Shown here piece by piece: positions 61,470-64,000 of a stretch of DNA of 64,000 nt; within the stretch, counting starts at the first letter, position 1, and each line of letters starts with the position of its first letter. Source of the DNA: Flavobacterium sp. CG_23.5 (lineage in GTDB: Bacteria; Bacteroidota; Bacteroidia; Flavobacteriales; Flavobacteriaceae); contig NZ_JAGGNA010000001.1 of assembly GCF_017875765.1 (NCBI RefSeq), positions 2,383,001 through 2,447,000 on the forward strand. The letters run 5' to 3'. A model generated the notes under the pieces. That model saw nothing but the letters and a program-made list of their open reading frames with translations. It did not search any database and had not been told where the DNA came from. A program made the translations under genes and the position numbers.

Positions 61470-64000
61470 ATGAAAATACTTTTACACAAATTTAATTATT
61501 TTGTTTTCACATTGATGTTTTTTTCTATTTCCGGAAATATGGATGCAGCCCAGGTCACCATTAACTCAGCGGTGATTTATAATGCAATTTATGCTGGAGA
61601 TGATATTATAATTGCAAGTGGGGGTACTTTTACTATAAATAGTGACGCTCAATTAAATACAATTACAGTAAAGGGATCTGGCACTTTAATCGTTAATTCT
61701 CCTTATATATTAACAGTTGGTATCTCAACTAATGCTTTTTCAAACCAAGTAGTTGACTTCGCGAATAATAGTATTGTTACTATTAATGCTGGAGCTACGT
61801 TAATTGTTTATGGTCTATTGAACAACAGTAATAATAGTACTGGTATTTCATTTAATGGTACGGTTAAGATTTTTGGAAATGTAACTGGAGGGAATGGATC
61901 AACAATTGTTGGTACAGGGACGTTAGAAGCAACTGGTACAATTATAACAGACAATAGTGGTGCCATTTTTGGCTCAGATGGTAATTGTTCTACCGGACCA
62001 TGTAGTGGAGGTAGTCTTTGTGGGTTTACAACGAGTATATCAAGTAATCAAACCGTTTGTTCAAATGTAACACCTTCTACATTATCTAGTACAACGAATG
62101 CAAGTTCCCCAGAGTATCAATGGCAATCATCAATAATTTCTGGCGGTGGATTTGCAGATATTAACGGAGCAACGAGTCCAACATATTCTTTCTCTGCCCC
62201 ATTATCTCAAACTACTTATTATCGATTGAAAGTAAAAAGTACATGTACCGTAATTACTTCTCAAATTACAATCACTGTAAATTCTTTACCAGTTATTGCT
62301 TCACAACCGGTAAGTCAGTTAGATTGCGAGGGGGCTTCTGTTAGTTTTAATGTTGTAGCCTCTGGAGCAACGACTTATACTTGGAAGTACAAATTACCTG
62401 GAGGAAGTTTTGCTACTATGCCGGTTACCAATGTAACTTACCCTACAATTAGCAAAATTACAGTAGCAAAAGTGGGTAGTGCACAATTTCCTGATGGTAC
62501 ACAATTTCAAGTAATTGTTTTTAATGGCACATGTAGTGTTAGTTCGAGTATTGCGACTCTTTCTGTAAATGAAATAACAGGAATAACAGGTAGTCCATTA
62601 GTTACTCAATGTTATGGAACAAATTATGCTTTAACGGCTTCAGTTTCGGTTACTGCCATACCAAATGTTGTTTCTTATCAGTGGAAAAAATCTATTACGT
62701 CAGGTGTCTGGACAGTCGTAGATAATGTTGGAAAATACTCTGGAGCGACAACAGCCTCATTAAACATTACGGGAGGAACGCCTTCAGAATCTGCTGCATA
62801 CCGTGTATACATCACTTTTAATAATTCAACGACTCAATGCTCGGTAGATAGTTCAACCAGAGAACGTCAAATCACTTTTCTCCCGCTGTTAACAGCCCCG
62901 ACAATTACTTCAATAACGCAACCTAATTGTGTAACACCGACAGGAACAATTGATATTACAGTTCAAAGCGCAAGTGATATTTATAGTTTTGATAATGGCG
63001 GGACTTATCAATCAAGTAATACTAAATCAGGATTAGCGGCAGGAAATTACATTGTGCTAATAAAAAATATTGCGGGATGCATATCATCATCAACCGCAGT
63101 TAATTTATCTTCTGCGACAACAACTTGGAGTGGGTCTTGGTCAGATGGAGTACCAACCATTAATCAAAAAATTATTTTTAACAGTAGTTATAATTCAACT
63201 GGTGACCTTTCGAGTTGTTCATGCTATGTTTCGGGTGGTGCAAATGTAATTATTAATTCTGGTCATACGCTGACTGTCGCAAATGAAGTTACTGTTGCCA
63301 GTTCAGGGTCTTTAACTTTTGAGGATACCGCTAGTTTGGTACAGCTAAACAATGTCGCCAATGCAGACAATATTACTTACAAGCGATTAACTACGCCGAT
63401 AAGTAAATTTGATTATACTTATTGGTCTTCGCCAGTTTCGCCACAAACATTATACAATGTTTCTTCGAATACAGCCGCAGACAAGTTTTTTTCTTTTGAT
63501 GCAGTGGCCGATGCTTGGAAACAGGAAAGTTCAAGTACTGTTATGGGGAAAGGGATTGGTTATATCATTAGGGGACCGCAGAATTTTACGGCACCTTTAC
63601 CTCCAGGTCCTTATCAAGCGTCTTTTAGTGGAGTGCCAAATAATGGAAATATAACAGTATCCATCATTCCCTCTGTCGAAGCATCTTATCTTTTAGGGAA
63701 TCCATATCCTTCCGCTTTAGATGCCAATGCGTTTTTAATAGCAAATAGCGGGGTATTAGATGGGACTATTTATTTTTGGACGCATAATACACCTATTACT
63801 GGTAATTTGTATTCGCAGGGTGATTACGCTTCTTATAACCTTGTTGGTGGAGTTAAAACTAGTGCCGTAAATACAGGAGTTAATATCGATGCTCCGTCGG
63901 GGAAAATTGGATCAGGGCAGGCATTTTTTGCAACTAGTATTGCCGCTGGAACTGTAGTATTCAATAATAATATGAGAGTAGGAGTAGGAGGTATTACGGG
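61470..64000 (+). CDS. Large T9SS-type surface protein, cut by the window end
   Basis: An open frame of 843 codons from ATG 61470 to the window edge without a stop. A hydrophobic N-terminus (F-T-L-M-F-F-S-I-S) suggests export. It contains Cys-bearing repeats such as G-N-C-S-T-G-P-C-S-G, Ig-like units with Y-Q-W-Q-S-S, and a SprB-like P-N-C-V-T-P-T-G-T-I-D-I segment. W-S-G-S-W-S-D-G follows. From there it is collinear with the preceding protein (Y-T-Y-W-S-S-P, L-L-G-N-P-Y-P, Y-F-W-T-H). A C-terminal sorting domain is expected beyond the window. Confidence 0.75.
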   Translation, partial: MKILLHKFNYFVFTLMFFSISGNMDAAQVTINSAVIYNAIYAGDDIIIASGGTFTINSDAQLNTITVKGSGTLIVNSPYILTVGISTNAFSNQVVDFANNSIVTINAGATLIVYGLLNNSNNSTGISFNGTVKIFGNVTGGNGSTIVGTGTLEATGTIITDNSGAIFGSDGNCSTGPCSGGSLCGFTTSISSNQTVCSNVTPSTLSSTTNASSPEYQWQSSIISGGGFADINGATSPTYSFSAPLSQTTYYRLKVKSTCTVITSQITITVNSLPVIASQPVSQLDCEGASVSFNVVASGATTYTWKYKLPGGSFATMPVTNVTYPTISKITVAKVGSAQFPDGTQFQVIVFNGTCSVSSSIATLSVNEITGITGSPLVTQCYGTNYALTASVSVTAIPNVVSYQWKKSITSGVWTVVDNVGKYSGATTASLNITGGTPSESAAYRVYITFNNSTTQCSVDSSTRERQITFLPLLTAPTITSITQPNCVTPTGTIDITVQSASDIYSFDNGGTYQSSNTKSGLAAGNYIVLIKNIAGCISSSTAVNLSSATTTWSGSWSDGVPTINQKIIFNSSYNSTGDLSSCSCYVSGGANVIINSGHTLTVANEVTVASSGSLTFEDTASLVQLNNVANADNITYKRLTTPISKFDYTYWSSPVSPQTLYNVSSNTAADKFFSFDAVADAWKQESSSTVMGKGIGYIIRGPQNFTAPLPPGPYQASFSGVPNNGNITVSIIPSVEASYLLGNPYPSALDANAFLIANSGVLDGTIYFWTHNTPITGNLYSQGDYASYNLVGGVKTSAVNTGVNIDAPSGKIGSGQAFFATSIAAGTVVFNNNMRVGVGGIT

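Overview
The window reads as a chromosomal segment of a low-GC member of the Bacteroidetes, most probably Flavobacterium or a close relative. The evidence is: promoters of the TTG...TAnnTTTG type, very little Shine-Dalgarno sequence, a TonB-dependent receptor with an N-terminal carboxypeptidase-like domain, DUF4270 and DUF4286 proteins, a bifunctional OlsF-type ornithine-lipid synthase, an atpD-atpC pair separated from the other ATP synthase genes, and type IX secretion (T9SS) cargo proteins. No rRNA, tRNA, CRISPR array, prophage or classical insertion sequence was seen. Most genes are housekeeping, and the accessory content lies in small islands and between genes.

Layout. 1-5.4 kb: end of a BatE-like protein, a toxin-antitoxin pair whose toxin is broken by a stop codon, cvpA, pheS, a tandem family of tiny membrane proteins (two intact, one decayed) and gpsA. 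5.7-8.7 kb: YqhD-like alcohol dehydrogenase and a DJ-1/Hsp31-like protein, divergent from a LysR regulator, which looks like an aldehyde-stress module. 8.7-12.8 kb: nadD, gmk, yicC, an EamA transporter, an ArsC-like protein and a DinB-like protein. 13-14.7 kb: a 51-residue basic protein, a HepT/MntA toxin-antitoxin pair and a DMP19 protein. 15-21.7 kb: serS, a TPR protein, DUF4286, rsmA, mgtE and proC. 21.8-22.1 kb: an orphan transcription unit with a 25-residue peptide. 22.2-30.2 kb: nhaA, a serA-like dehydrogenase, TM2, olsF, exonuclease III, an OmpA lipoprotein and an aldo/keto reductase.

30.3-41.8 kb: an AsmA-like/GT51 transglycosylase fusion, two small proteins, radA, an esterase-fold protein, panD-panC, and divergently a truncated glycogen-synthase-like protein, a DUF4270 lipoprotein and glmS. 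42-49.8 kb: TonB receptor with a GDSL lipoprotein, atpD-atpC, a GNAT and a DoxX-like protein. 50-52.4 kb: an outer-membrane barrel and a small exported protein. 52.6-57.5 kb: biotin genes bioF, bioD and bioA plus a ketoacyl synthase, interrupted between bioF and bioD by a GxxExxY gene enclosed in inverted repeats. 57.5-64 kb: recX and two large related T9SS surface proteins, the second cut by the window end.

The most striking non-gene content is a dense set of palindromic intergenic repeats. Two stand out. One is a roughly 80-145 bp element with conserved flanks and a non-conserved hairpin, found three times, always 12-30 bp past a stop codon and always in the same orientation (after pheS, dinB and exonuclease III). 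The other is the inverted-repeat-bounded GxxExxY cassette inside the biotin cluster. Repeats also appear to have supplied coding sequence at the 3' end of the EamA gene and the 5' end of bioA.
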